A stretch of DNA of 60,454 nucleotides, from assembly GCA_024640045.1 (NCBI GenBank), contig JAHEFS010000005.1, positions 1 through 60,454 of the forward strand. The letters are read 5' to 3'. Made by a program: the position numbers and the translations under genes. This document shows, piece by piece, positions 1-8,056 of this stretch. Every line of letters begins with the position of its first letter. Positions within the stretch are counted from its first letter, which is position 1. This stretch comes from Chromatiales bacterium. GTDB lineage: Bacteria; Pseudomonadota; Gammaproteobacteria; Xanthomonadales; SZUA-36. The notes beneath the pieces are model-generated. The model was not told where the DNA came from. It ran no database searches and saw only the letters and a list, made by a program, of their open reading frames with translations.

Positions 1-979
1 TCACGGCGCCGATGGCCATGGTGAAGTACCAGGCATTCCGCACCTGGCGGGCCAGCCCGTGGCTTACCTCGAACATGCACTGCATGACTACAAAGAAGGT
101 GTCAGGACGCATGCGGCGCTGCAGGATCTGACCTCGCACATGAGTGATCAGCAATTACTGGACGTGGCGGCCTGGTACGCCAGCCTGCCACCGACCACGG
201 TGACGGGTGCTGGACATCTGCAGATGACCTCGTATGAGCAGGGTGAGCAATTGGCAGCCACCTGTTCCGAATGCCATGGGGCAAACGGCAACAGCACGAT
301 GTCCGGCGTGCCCAGCCTGGCCGGTCAGCAGCCTTTGTATTTCATCGCCGCCACCCAGGCCTACCTGCATGGCACGCGTGAAATGTCAGGAATGGAAGAA
401 ACTGTGCGGGGCTTAAGCAAGACCGATATCGAAAAACTGGCGCTGTACTACGCCAGCCAGACTCCGTTGCAACGCGAAGCCCCGCCCTTCGGCGATCCGG
501 CAGCAGGTGAACCCCTGAGCGCCTCCTGTGGCGGGTGTCATGGAGCCGGCGGAGTCAGCCATGACGCGGCCACGCCCAGCCTGGCTGGCCAGGACCCTGA
601 ATACCTGGTGAAAGCCACCCAGCAGTACCGGGGACACGTGCGCCAGCATGACGTGATGTTCGGCGAGAAGAGCGACCAGGACATCCTGGATATCGCGGCT
701 TACTACGCGGTACAACCGCCGCGTGCCGCCGAGGAAGAGCCGATGTCGGCCGAGAAGCTGACCCGAGGGTGTGACCGCTGTCACGGCCCAGGCGTCGAGA
801 TGCCCAATATGGCGGTGCCGCGCCTGAACGGTCAGGATCGCGACTACCTGATCATGTCACTGCGTGCCTATCGAGACGACAAGCGCCAGAGCACCATGAT
901 GCACAAGATGAGCCTGCCCTATAGCGACTCCATGATCGAAGCCATCGCGGAGATATATGCGAACCGTCCGCCAGAATAA
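1..979 (+). CDS. Multiheme c-type cytochrome (tandem class I domains), 5' end outside window
   Basis: The reading frame is open from the left edge, so the start and any signal peptide are missing. The first complete codon is His, preceded by a base that fits a Cys codon, so a first heme motif (CxxCH) is cut by the edge. Three further motifs are visible: CSECH (262-276), CGGCH (527-541) and CDRCH (770-784). Each is followed by a cytochrome c553-like unit of about 85-95 residues with P-x-LAGQ, a Tyr-rich stretch and a late Met that could be the sixth heme ligand. At least four hemes are therefore inferred. By family it should be a periplasmic electron carrier; its partner is unknown. It is the apparent paralogue of the minus-strand gene at 1928-3160. 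Confidence 0.85.
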   Translation, partial: HGADGHGEVPGIPHLAGQPVAYLEHALHDYKEGVRTHAALQDLTSHMSDQQLLDVAAWYASLPPTTVTGAGHLQMTSYEQGEQLAATCSECHGANGNSTMSGVPSLAGQQPLYFIAATQAYLHGTREMSGMEETVRGLSKTDIEKLALYYASQTPLQREAPPFGDPAAGEPLSASCGGCHGAGGVSHDAATPSLAGQDPEYLVKATQQYRGHVRQHDVMFGEKSDQDILDIAAYYAVQPPRAAEEEPMSAEKLTRGCDRCHGPGVEMPNMAVPRLNGQDRDYLIMSLRAYRDDKRQSTMMHKMSLPYSDSMIEAIAEIYANRPPE

Positions 980-1059
980 AGTGTATTGGATTCTTCTTCA
1001 GGAGCGGTCAGCGGTCGAACGGGCGCGTCTCTCCCTGCAGGTAACGCGCTGATCAGGAT

Positions 1060-1836
1060 TTAGGTCTCCGCTCCGTCTACATCGTCACGTACCAGGAAGC
1101 CCGGCCGCTTGTAGAACCACATTTGCCACATGGCGGTGAACCACATGATGGCGAAGCACAAGGCCATCATGGCGCCGGCGGCCATGACGACGTAGGCGAA
1201 CCCAGCATAAAGCTTGGTGAAATACCAGGACATCACGTCAGCAACGATGCAGATGAACGGCGTCAAAATGACCAGGCTCTTGAACCATACCGGTCGCACG
1301 TAGGCATGGCTGAAGATGAAGCCCATGATGAAAAAGATGAACACCACTCCGAACAGGTGGATGTGCGACACACGCACCAACTGGTTCAGCGGCGTACCCG
1401 AGTCGTGGTCCACCACCACCTGAATGTTGTCCCACCCATCCAAGTTGGCGAGGTGGGGGTTGCTGCCATCATGGCAGTCCAGGCAGTTCTTTTCGAGCAA
1501 AGGCTGGATATCGGTTTCGTAGACGCCTTTCAGTGCCCCGCCGTGGATCCAGGCCAGAATTTCGGAGCGCTCATCGGGGGGTAGCATTGACGACATCGAG
1601 CCCCGCATGGCGGTCTCCAGCCGCGTGCCCTCGGATGAGCCGCTATAGGAAATCACGATGTCGTTGACGCTCAGTCCAGGGTTACCGTCCTTCCCGGAAT
1701 CCGTCTGGTAGACATAGATCAGGGCGAACAGGTAGCCGAGGCCGATGGCCAGGAGCGCGCCGGTGAAGAGCACCCGCATGCTCAGGGGCAGTTCCTGGAA
1801 ATGCCGGTACAGGCGATGGGTTTTCTGCTCGTTCAA
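1060..1836 (-). CDS. Membrane protein with one c-type heme motif and four C-terminal helices
   Basis: Predicted 258 residues. One membrane helix lies near residues 22-43, followed by a periplasmic stretch with a single CLDCH motif (118-122), then about four helices from 155 to 241. The first of these helices carries H158, H160 and H177, which could ligate a heme or metal; that is inference. I chose the TTG at 1836 because GGGAG lies about 8 bases upstream, whereas the in-frame TTG at 1854 has no ribosome site. It sits between two tetraheme cytochromes and shares the 'P-x-L-x4-CLxCH' pattern with the lipoprotein at 3237-3626, so it may be the membrane anchor of one electron-transfer system. 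I do not recognise a named family. Confidence 0.7.
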   Translation of the reverse strand: MNEQKTHRLYRHFQELPLSMRVLFTGALLAIGLGYLFALIYVYQTDSGKDGNPGLSVNDIVISYSGSSEGTRLETAMRGSMSSMLPPDERSEILAWIHGGALKGVYETDIQPLLEKNCLDCHDGSNPHLANLDGWDNIQVVVDHDSGTPLNQLVRVSHIHLFGVVFIFFIMGFIFSHAYVRPVWFKSLVILTPFICIVADVMSWYFTKLYAGFAYVVMAAGAMMALCFAIMWFTAMWQMWFYKRPGFLVRDDVDGAET

Positions 1837-1927
1837 AATCCTGCTCCCAATCAATGCGTTTACGATATATCAACACGTCGTTCAGCTGGTTCGTCGAAAG
1901 CCGAACATTGCAACCGACTGCGGTTCG

Positions 1928-3160
1928 CTACCGCTCATCACACGGTAACTCGAAATATATCACCGATGCCGGTTCCTGGATGCTGTAGTAAGCAGCTAGT
2001 CGCTGGATGGTGCCCCGGCTCAACGGCGCCGCCATTGCGTGCATGACACTGTTCTGGCGTTCACCGTTGACGTAAGCCTGCAGCGCCTTGGCCAAGTATT
2101 CTTCATTCTGGCCCGACAGGCGCGAGTAGCGTGGGTCGGAGCTGTTGCCGTCCAGGCCATGGCAGCGTTCGCAGCGAGACAGCCAACCGCGGGCCGTCAG
2201 GGGCTTGCGCACCACGCGTGGCTCCGGCGATTGAGCCGTATAGAATGCCGCAAGGTCCTTCATGTCCTCGTCGCTGAGCTCCGCGACCGCGCCCTGCATG
2301 GGACCGTGGTCCCGCCGACCGTTGTCGTAGGACTTGAGTGACTGGACGAAATAAGTCGGGTCCTGCCCGGCCAGTGACGGTGTGTCATTGGAAGTCGTGT
2401 TTCCGTCAATGCCGTGACAACTGGCACAGGATTCGGCCAGGCCAGCGCCCCGTTCGGCGTCACCCGTGGCCGCGTTGGGCGTGGGCTTGGGCGCCTGCAG
2501 CGCGTAATACAGCCCCATGTTGGCCAGCGTGTCATCGTCGAGGCTAGCGCTCAGGGTCTGCATCATGTTGTGCAGGCGGTCGCCGGCCCGGTATTCCTTC
2601 ATCACGTGCACGAAAAATTCCGGCGCCTGGCCGGTAAGGTTGGGCATGCCCGGTATCCGGGCATTCCCGTCGGCCCCGTGACAGCTTCCGCAGCCCGCCG
2701 TGGAGGATCTGACTGCAACCATTGGATCGTCATCCATAGCGGCGTCGATAGCCGGCGCTTCGGCCTGCCGCTGCCCATTGCGTGGCGGCGGCAGGCTGGC
2801 GTAATAGATCGCGGTTTTCAGCAGAGCCTCGCTGTCGAGGAACGCGACCGCTTCCCGCATGGCCAGATTGTTGCGGCGCCCCTGCTGGTAATTGAGCATT
2901 TCGCGATAGAGATAGATAGTGCGCTGACCTGCGAGGTTAGGGAAACTCCTGTCCACACTGATGCCATCCAGCCCGTGACAGGTGGCACAGGTCTGTTCCG
3001 CCAGGGCGCGACCTTGTTCGATGCTGTCCTGCGTGGGGAACAACGCTGCGCGTTCCTTGGCGTTTATGGGCGCATCCAAGGGTCCATCAACCTGCGCCAC
3101 GGCGTTGGTAAATACCAACAGGATGACCGCGGTCAAAAGCCATATCTGAAATCTTTTCAT
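1928..3160 (-). CDS. Tetraheme c-type cytochrome (four tandem class I domains)
   Basis: 410 residues starting at an ATG preceded by a strong GGAAGGAGAT ribosome site; the longer in-frame extension to 3229 lacks one. A signal peptide covers about residues 1-22, ending near AVA-Q, so the protein is exported. Four heme motifs occur at regular spacing: CATCH 58-62, CGSCH 157-161, CASCH 245-249 and CERCH 330-334. Each unit repeats the pattern CxxCHG, P-x-L-x-GQ, a Tyr-rich segment, a Met, then an LA-x-YY-like segment. The last unit carries an Arg in the motif (CxRCHG), as does the last unit of the plus-strand protein at 1-979, which points to duplication of the whole gene. Probably a periplasmic electron shuttle; donor and acceptor are unknown. 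Confidence 0.88.
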   Translation of the reverse strand: MKRFQIWLLTAVILLVFTNAVAQVDGPLDAPINAKERAALFPTQDSIEQGRALAEQTCATCHGLDGISVDRSFPNLAGQRTIYLYREMLNYQQGRRNNLAMREAVAFLDSEALLKTAIYYASLPPPRNGQRQAEAPAIDAAMDDDPMVAVRSSTAGCGSCHGADGNARIPGMPNLTGQAPEFFVHVMKEYRAGDRLHNMMQTLSASLDDDTLANMGLYYALQAPKPTPNAATGDAERGAGLAESCASCHGIDGNTTSNDTPSLAGQDPTYFVQSLKSYDNGRRDHGPMQGAVAELSDEDMKDLAAFYTAQSPEPRVVRKPLTARGWLSRCERCHGLDGNSSDPRYSRLSGQNEEYLAKALQAYVNGERQNSVMHAMAAPLSRGTIQRLAAYYSIQEPASVIYFELPCDER

Positions 3161-3236
3161 GCGATCTCCTTCCAGCCAGTGCAGATAGGCCGCTGTCTGA
3201 GTGTCGATGCACCCAACGGGCAGCGTCACACGCTAA

Positions 3237-3626
3237 TCAATTGTCTTTTGCGCCCTGGTCAATCCAGGCCTTGATCTTGTCAATCTGGTACTGGGCCACC
3301 TTGTCCGAACTGCCATGCGGCATCTTGATCGATGGGTCGGCCCGGCCCTCCATCAACACCACCAGGTTGCTGCCCAGGCTGTCGCCGGGGACAACCATCG
3401 CACCGTTGGCCGTACCTTTGAGCAAATCAGCGTGGCTGGCCATGCTCAAGCCCGTAGCGGCATGCCCGGCCCCACCAGGCTGGTGGCACTTGAGGCAATA
3501 CTGGTCCAGCACAGGTTTGACATCGGCCGCAAAGCTGACCGGTGCTTCGGATTGGCAGGCGACCAGGGCGGCGGGCAGCAATGCCAGTGCTGCCATCCGG
3601 GTGATTGTCGTTTTGTTGCTTTTCAT
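3237..3626 (-). CDS. Monoheme cytochrome c-like lipoprotein
   Basis: 129 residues from the ATG at 3626. The N-terminus is a lipoprotein signal with lipobox LVAC, giving acylated Cys24. Immediately after comes a planctomycete-type cytochrome segment with CLKCH at 44-48, and later a 'MPHG' stretch and a C-terminal amphipathic 'IKAWIDQGAKDN' helix typical of this fold. It should be tethered to a membrane facing the periplasm with one covalently bound heme. It lies just upstream of the tetraheme gene on the same strand (76 bp gap), so the two and the membrane monoheme gene at 1060 may be cotranscribed. The exact function is not known. Confidence 0.8.
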   Translation of the reverse strand: MKSNKTTITRMAALALLPAALVACQSEAPVSFAADVKPVLDQYCLKCHQPGGAGHAATGLSMASHADLLKGTANGAMVVPGDSLGSNLVVLMEGRADPSIKMPHGSSDKVAQYQIDKIKAWIDQGAKDN

Positions 3627-3772
3627 ATCTCTGTTCCTGTTGCCAGGCGACCTGGCATCAAAATACCCAATTTTGCGCGCGGTGATCAAGCTAACCTTGG
3701 TGGGAGGTGTACTCGTTGACGCATATCAACGCTCGTGCAGTTCAGCGCCAGCACCCCCGGCCTCAGCGATCT

Positions 3773-3778
3773 TATAAT
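3773..3778 (+). promoter_or_regulatory. Possible -10 element upstream of protoporphyrinogen oxidase
   Basis: A perfect TATAAT lies about 50 bases upstream of the chosen TTG start. No convincing -35 hexamer is seen at 16-18 bases spacing, so this is only a candidate. Confidence 0.35.
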
Positions 3779-3827
3779 GTAGGCATTGTCGCATACCCGG
3801 TATGCGCGGCGACAGAGGAGCAGGGCA

Positions 3828-5192
3828 TTGAAAATTGCCATCGTGGGGGCAGGCATTTCCGGCCTGGCCACCGCTTACGCGCTGAATGCGAAGCGCGATG
3901 ACCTGGAGATCGTCATATTCGAGGCCGGATCACGCACTGGCGGCAAGGTCTGGACCGAGCAGACGCTGGAAGGTTACGCCTGCGAGTGGGGCGTCAATGG
4001 TTTTCTGAACAACAAGCCCAAAACGCTGGAGCTTGCCGAGGGGTTGGGCCTGCAAGCCCAGGTCGGCGATGAATCGGCCAACCGGCGATACGTTTTCCGT
4101 CATGGCGCTTTGCACGCCCTGCCGGAATCACCCCCCGCCTTCCTCACTTCGAAATTAATGAGCCTGCCAGGGCGTTTGCGGGTTATGTGCGAGCCGTTCA
4201 TCCCCAGGGGCAAGGTCGAGGATGAGACGCTGGCGGATTTTGCCCGTCGGCGGCTCGGCGCCGAAGCAGGTGAAGCGCTGATCGACCCGATGGCCTCCGG
4301 GGTCTTCGCGGGCGATCCGGCGCGCATGAGCCTGAAGAGCTGCTTTCCCCGGATTCATGAGATCGAGTCGGAGTTCGGCAGCCTGATTCGCGGCATGATC
4401 AGGCTGCAGATCCGGGCGAAAAAGGAAGGGAAGGGTAAAGGCCCAGGACCCGGACCCGGCGGCAAGCTGACCTCGTTTGCCCGCGGTATGAGCGAGATGA
4501 CCGATGCCTTGACCGCACAGTTCGCGAGCCAGATTCGAGTGGGCACGGCTGTGCGAGCGGTTGATCGGACGGGAGATTGTTATGCGCTGAGCCTGGGAGA
4601 CGATTCCGTCGAAGAGGCAGATCACGTGGTGTTGGCTGCTCCTGCATTTGCGCAGGCCGAAATGCTCGATGAACTGTCGCCCCGGATTTCGAGCCTGCTG
4701 CGGGATATCGAATATCCTGCAGTCAGCGTCGTGTGCCTGGGCTATGACCAACAAGAACTGGGTGGCCACCTCGACGGGTTTGGTTTCCTGGTGCCCTCGA
4801 CCGAAGGGCGGGGCATTCTCGGCACGGTGGTTGACTCCAATGTTTTCCCAAACCGGGCCCCCGAAGGCAAGGTTCTGTTTCGAACGCTGGTCGGCGGCGC
4901 GCGGGCAACGGAAAAGGCCCGTTTGCCCGAGTCACAACTTATGGACCTGGTGCTGGCCGAACTTCGCGAAATCCTGGGCATCCATGTCGATGCAGAATTC
5001 GGCAAAACCTACACCCACCAGCGGGCCATCCCGCAGTACCAGGTCGGCCACGCGCAACGGCTGGCTGACATCGACGAGGAACTCACCCGGCATCCCGGCC
5101 TGACCCTGACCGGCAACGCCTTCCGTGGTGTCAGCCTGAACGACTGTATCGAGAATGCGTGGCGGAGTGCGGAACGGATTCTGCCCGTCTGA
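3828..5192 (+). CDS. hemG: Protoporphyrinogen oxidase, FAD-dependent (HemG/HemY type)
   Basis: 454 residues. Catalyses six-electron oxidation of protoporphyrinogen IX to protoporphyrin IX, the penultimate step of heme synthesis. The N-terminus is a Rossmann FAD site (VGAGISGL) followed by an E-x-G-x-R-x-GG segment; the C-terminus has the second FAD motif (LTGNAFRGVSLNDC) seen in this amine-oxidase superfamily. I placed the start at TTG 3828 because GAGGAG lies 8-9 bases upstream and the FAD motif then begins at residue 4; an upstream TTG at 3786 is possible but adds a non-conserved Arg-rich tail. It lies beside cytochrome c genes, which use its product. The oxygen-dependent HemY type is the best match; related oxidases cannot be fully excluded. 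Confidence 0.82.
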   Translation: MKIAIVGAGISGLATAYALNAKRDDLEIVIFEAGSRTGGKVWTEQTLEGYACEWGVNGFLNNKPKTLELAEGLGLQAQVGDESANRRYVFRHGALHALPESPPAFLTSKLMSLPGRLRVMCEPFIPRGKVEDETLADFARRRLGAEAGEALIDPMASGVFAGDPARMSLKSCFPRIHEIESEFGSLIRGMIRLQIRAKKEGKGKGPGPGPGGKLTSFARGMSEMTDALTAQFASQIRVGTAVRAVDRTGDCYALSLGDDSVEEADHVVLAAPAFAQAEMLDELSPRISSLLRDIEYPAVSVVCLGYDQQELGGHLDGFGFLVPSTEGRGILGTVVDSNVFPNRAPEGKVLFRTLVGGARATEKARLPESQLMDLVLAELREILGIHVDAEFGKTYTHQRAIPQYQVGHAQRLADIDEELTRHPGLTLTGNAFRGVSLNDCIENAWRSAERILPV

Positions 5193-5201
5193 CGTGGGTC
5201 A

Positions 5202-7988
5202 TCATGAGCCGGTCTTTTCGTCCAGGCCTGGCCGTGACGGCGGCGGTTCGGGGGTCATCCTGAACACCCACGGCGCCAGCAGCAGTGGCACCAGGCTCAT
5301 ACCGAAAATCAGGGCCCAACCCCTCCACGTGGGGTGTTGCAGTTCCAGCAATTCGCCAATGCCGGGCGCATAAACGGCAACCAGTATCAGCGCCATGCAG
5401 AGGCCGATCGCCCCCCAAATCCAGGCATTGCGGGTAATTTCATTTTGCCGCCAGTGACTGGAGGCATCGCGCATATTGAACACATGCCACAATTGCGAAA
5501 GCGCCAGTGTGCAAAAAGAGACGGTCACTGCCTGGGTGCCCGTAAGGCCCAGAACCAGCCGGGCGAGCCCCATGGCCGCCAGAACGCAGAATGACATCAC
5601 TGCTCCGTAGATGGCCACTCGCATCCAGTGGCGGCCACAGAGGATGCCCTCATCTGAACGGCGTGGAGGGTGGTCCATCAGGCCTGCATGACCCTCACCT
5701 ACCCCCAGTGCCAGGGCTGGAAAAACGTCCGTGACCAGGTTCAGGAACAAGATCTGCAGCGGCAGCAGGGGCAAGGGGGCACCGGCCAGGGTCGCCAGGC
5801 CTACGACCAGGACTTCACTGATGTTGCAGGAAAGCAGGTAGACCACGAACTTGCGAATGTTGGCATAGATGGCGCGACCCTGCGCGATGGCTTCCACGAT
5901 GGTGGGGAATTGGTCGTCCTGCAACACCATGGCAGCCGCTTCGCGGGCCACGGCGGTGCCACGGATACCCATGGCGACCCCGATGTCAGCCTGCTTGAGG
6001 GCGGGGGCGTCGTTGACACCGTCGCCGGTCATGGCGACGATGAATCCGTTTTGCTGAAAGTGACGAATCAGGTCAAATTTCTGCCGCGGCGAAACCCTGG
6101 CGATGACCTGCGCGCGCGCCAGTGTCGCCGCGTCCACCGGGCCTTGCTCCAGGGCGTCAATGCTGGTCGAAGCTGCCGCTTCGGGTTCGATCAGGTGGAC
6201 ATCCCGGGCAATGTGCCGGGCCGTGGCCACGTGGTCACCGGTTACCATCACGACCCGGATACCGGCCGCGCGGCAGCGCTCGATCGCTTCACGCACGCCC
6301 ATTCGCGCCGGGTCCATCAACCCTGCAGCCCCCAGCAGAACCAGGTCCTGGCGAGCGTCTGTTTCAGGCTGACTGGCCATGCGAAAAGCCAGCGCCAACA
6401 TCCGCAGCCCGGATTCCCCCAGTTCCTGGACTTCGCGAAGAAAGGCGTCAGCCCGGCCAGGTTCCATCGGCACGATGCCATCCTCGGTCAGCAGGGACGT
6501 ACAGCTGGGCACGAGGGCTTCTGGCGCACCCTTGACCGATATCAGGATTTCTTCGCCTGTACGATTGAACACCGCCATGCGCTTTGAGTCGGCGCTGAAG
6601 GGTTCTTCCTTCAGGCGGGGATATTCGGCGGCGAGCGCCGCCAGTTCGACACCGAAAGCTTCAGCGGCCAACAGCAGGGCGATTTCGGTCGGGTCGCCGA
6701 CAGCCTCGGTTTCCTCCCCGTCCCGAAAGGACAGGGCGGCATTGTTGCAGAGCGCGGCTGATCGCAGCAGTCTTCGGGCCAGTTCTTCTACCGGCATCGC
6801 AATGGCTTTGCCGTCCTCCAGTAATCGTGCACCGGTCGCGCCCGCTTCTCTTTCAAACTGGAGCAGGTGGCCCGGCAGGAGCAGCGCCTGCACCGTCATA
6901 CGGTTCTCCGTCAGGGTGCCCGTTTTGTCCGTCAGGATAATGCCGGTGGCGCCCAGGGTTTCAACCGCGGAAAGCCGGACGATCAGCGCGTTCCGCCGGG
7001 CCATGCGCCACATGCCCCTGGCCAGGGCGATGGTGGCGACGATAGGCAGGCCCTCAGGAATAGCGGCCACCATGAGCGCGACGGCGACCTGGATGGCCAG
7101 GACAACGTCGCGTCCTGCTGCAACGCCCGCAGCGGCGATCATGACGGCTATGCCGATCATGACCCAGACCAATCTCCGGCCAAGGGCGTCGAGTCGTTTC
7201 TCCAGGGGGGTTTCCTGGGCTTCTGCATTGCGCACCAGCTGGGCGATTTGCCCGAGTTCGGTGGACTGACCGGTGCCGGTGACGATGCCAAAGCCCGAAC
7301 CCCGCGTGATGGAAGTGCCTTTGAACAGCATGTTGCTGCGCTCCATCAGGGAGGAGTCCGGGGGCAGGGGTTCACTGGTCTTGTCGACCGGGTTGGATTC
7401 GCCCGTCAACGTGGACTCGTCCGCTTGCAGCGCCGAGGCTTGCAGGATGCGGAGGTCCGCAGTGATGATATCTCCGCCTTCCAGGATTACGATGTCGCCC
7501 GGCACAATCATCTCGGCGGGGATTTCGCTCAGTTGACCGTCGCGCCGAACCCGGGTCTGGAAGTGGCCAAGCTGCCGCAGCGCTTCCATTGACCGCGTGG
7601 CGCGCAACTCCGTGACGAACCCGATGCCGGTATTGAAGGCGATGACCGCCAACACGGCGAGTCCCTCGGCGTAGTCGCCAAACCAGAGCGCCACCGCGGC
7701 TGCCAGGCACAGCAAGCCGATGACCAGGCTGCGGAATTGCGCGAGGAGAATTTTCCAGGCCTTCTGGGGCCGGATTGCCTGCAGCTGGTTCCCACCGTAT
7801 TGCGCGAGGCGCTGCCGGGCCTCGGATGAGGAAAGCCCCTGCTCGGGGTCGGCCGACAACTTGTTTGCCACTTGCGTGCCAGCAGCAGCCCAGGGCGCAT
7901 CGGGCAGGGACGCGCCACTTGCCTTGGAACCGTTTGCGCCGTTAGCCTGTCTCACGTCAAGTCTGCGGTCGGGTGGGCGTGTTCCCAT
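5202..7988 (-). CDS. Cation-transporting P-type ATPase, type IIA (Ca2+-like)
   Basis: 928 residues, inner membrane. Motifs in order: an N-terminal cation-ATPase domain; TGES at 195-198 (actuator dephosphorylation loop); PEGLP at 311-315 in the fourth helix; DKTGTLT with the phosphorylated Asp at 354; an MVTGD and TGDGVNDAPALK hinge; and a C-terminal block of helices containing NLVTD followed by PALALG. PEGLP plus NLVTD is the type II signature found in SERCA/PMCA-like calcium pumps, although bacterial members can move Na+, Mg2+ or Mn2+, so the ion is not assigned. It converges on hemG with a 9-bp gap and is divergent from relA across about 70 bp. Confidence 0.88.
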   Translation of the reverse strand: MGTRPPDRRLDVRQANGANGSKASGASLPDAPWAAAGTQVANKLSADPEQGLSSSEARQRLAQYGGNQLQAIRPQKAWKILLAQFRSLVIGLLCLAAAVALWFGDYAEGLAVLAVIAFNTGIGFVTELRATRSMEALRQLGHFQTRVRRDGQLSEIPAEMIVPGDIVILEGGDIITADLRILQASALQADESTLTGESNPVDKTSEPLPPDSSLMERSNMLFKGTSITRGSGFGIVTGTGQSTELGQIAQLVRNAEAQETPLEKRLDALGRRLVWVMIGIAVMIAAAGVAAGRDVVLAIQVAVALMVAAIPEGLPIVATIALARGMWRMARRNALIVRLSAVETLGATGIILTDKTGTLTENRMTVQALLLPGHLLQFEREAGATGARLLEDGKAIAMPVEELARRLLRSAALCNNAALSFRDGEETEAVGDPTEIALLLAAEAFGVELAALAAEYPRLKEEPFSADSKRMAVFNRTGEEILISVKGAPEALVPSCTSLLTEDGIVPMEPGRADAFLREVQELGESGLRMLALAFRMASQPETDARQDLVLLGAAGLMDPARMGVREAIERCRAAGIRVVMVTGDHVATARHIARDVHLIEPEAAASTSIDALEQGPVDAATLARAQVIARVSPRQKFDLIRHFQQNGFIVAMTGDGVNDAPALKQADIGVAMGIRGTAVAREAAAMVLQDDQFPTIVEAIAQGRAIYANIRKFVVYLLSCNISEVLVVGLATLAGAPLPLLPLQILFLNLVTDVFPALALGVGEGHAGLMDHPPRRSDEGILCGRHWMRVAIYGAVMSFCVLAAMGLARLVLGLTGTQAVTVSFCTLALSQLWHVFNMRDASSHWRQNEITRNAWIWGAIGLCMALILVAVYAPGIGELLELQHPTWRGWALIFGMSLVPLLLAPWVFRMTPEPPPSRPGLDEKTGS

Positions 7989-8056
7989 GATGAAGGCCGA
8001 GCCACCCGGTACGGCAGACTTAAGTCAATCAATCTGCGGGGTCCTGGCTCGAGCTC

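Noticed and set aside
5670-6587. 305-codon plus-strand frame inside the P-type ATPase gene
   Set aside because: Opposite strand carries all P-type motifs; the antisense translation is His/Gln/Gly-rich and patternless.
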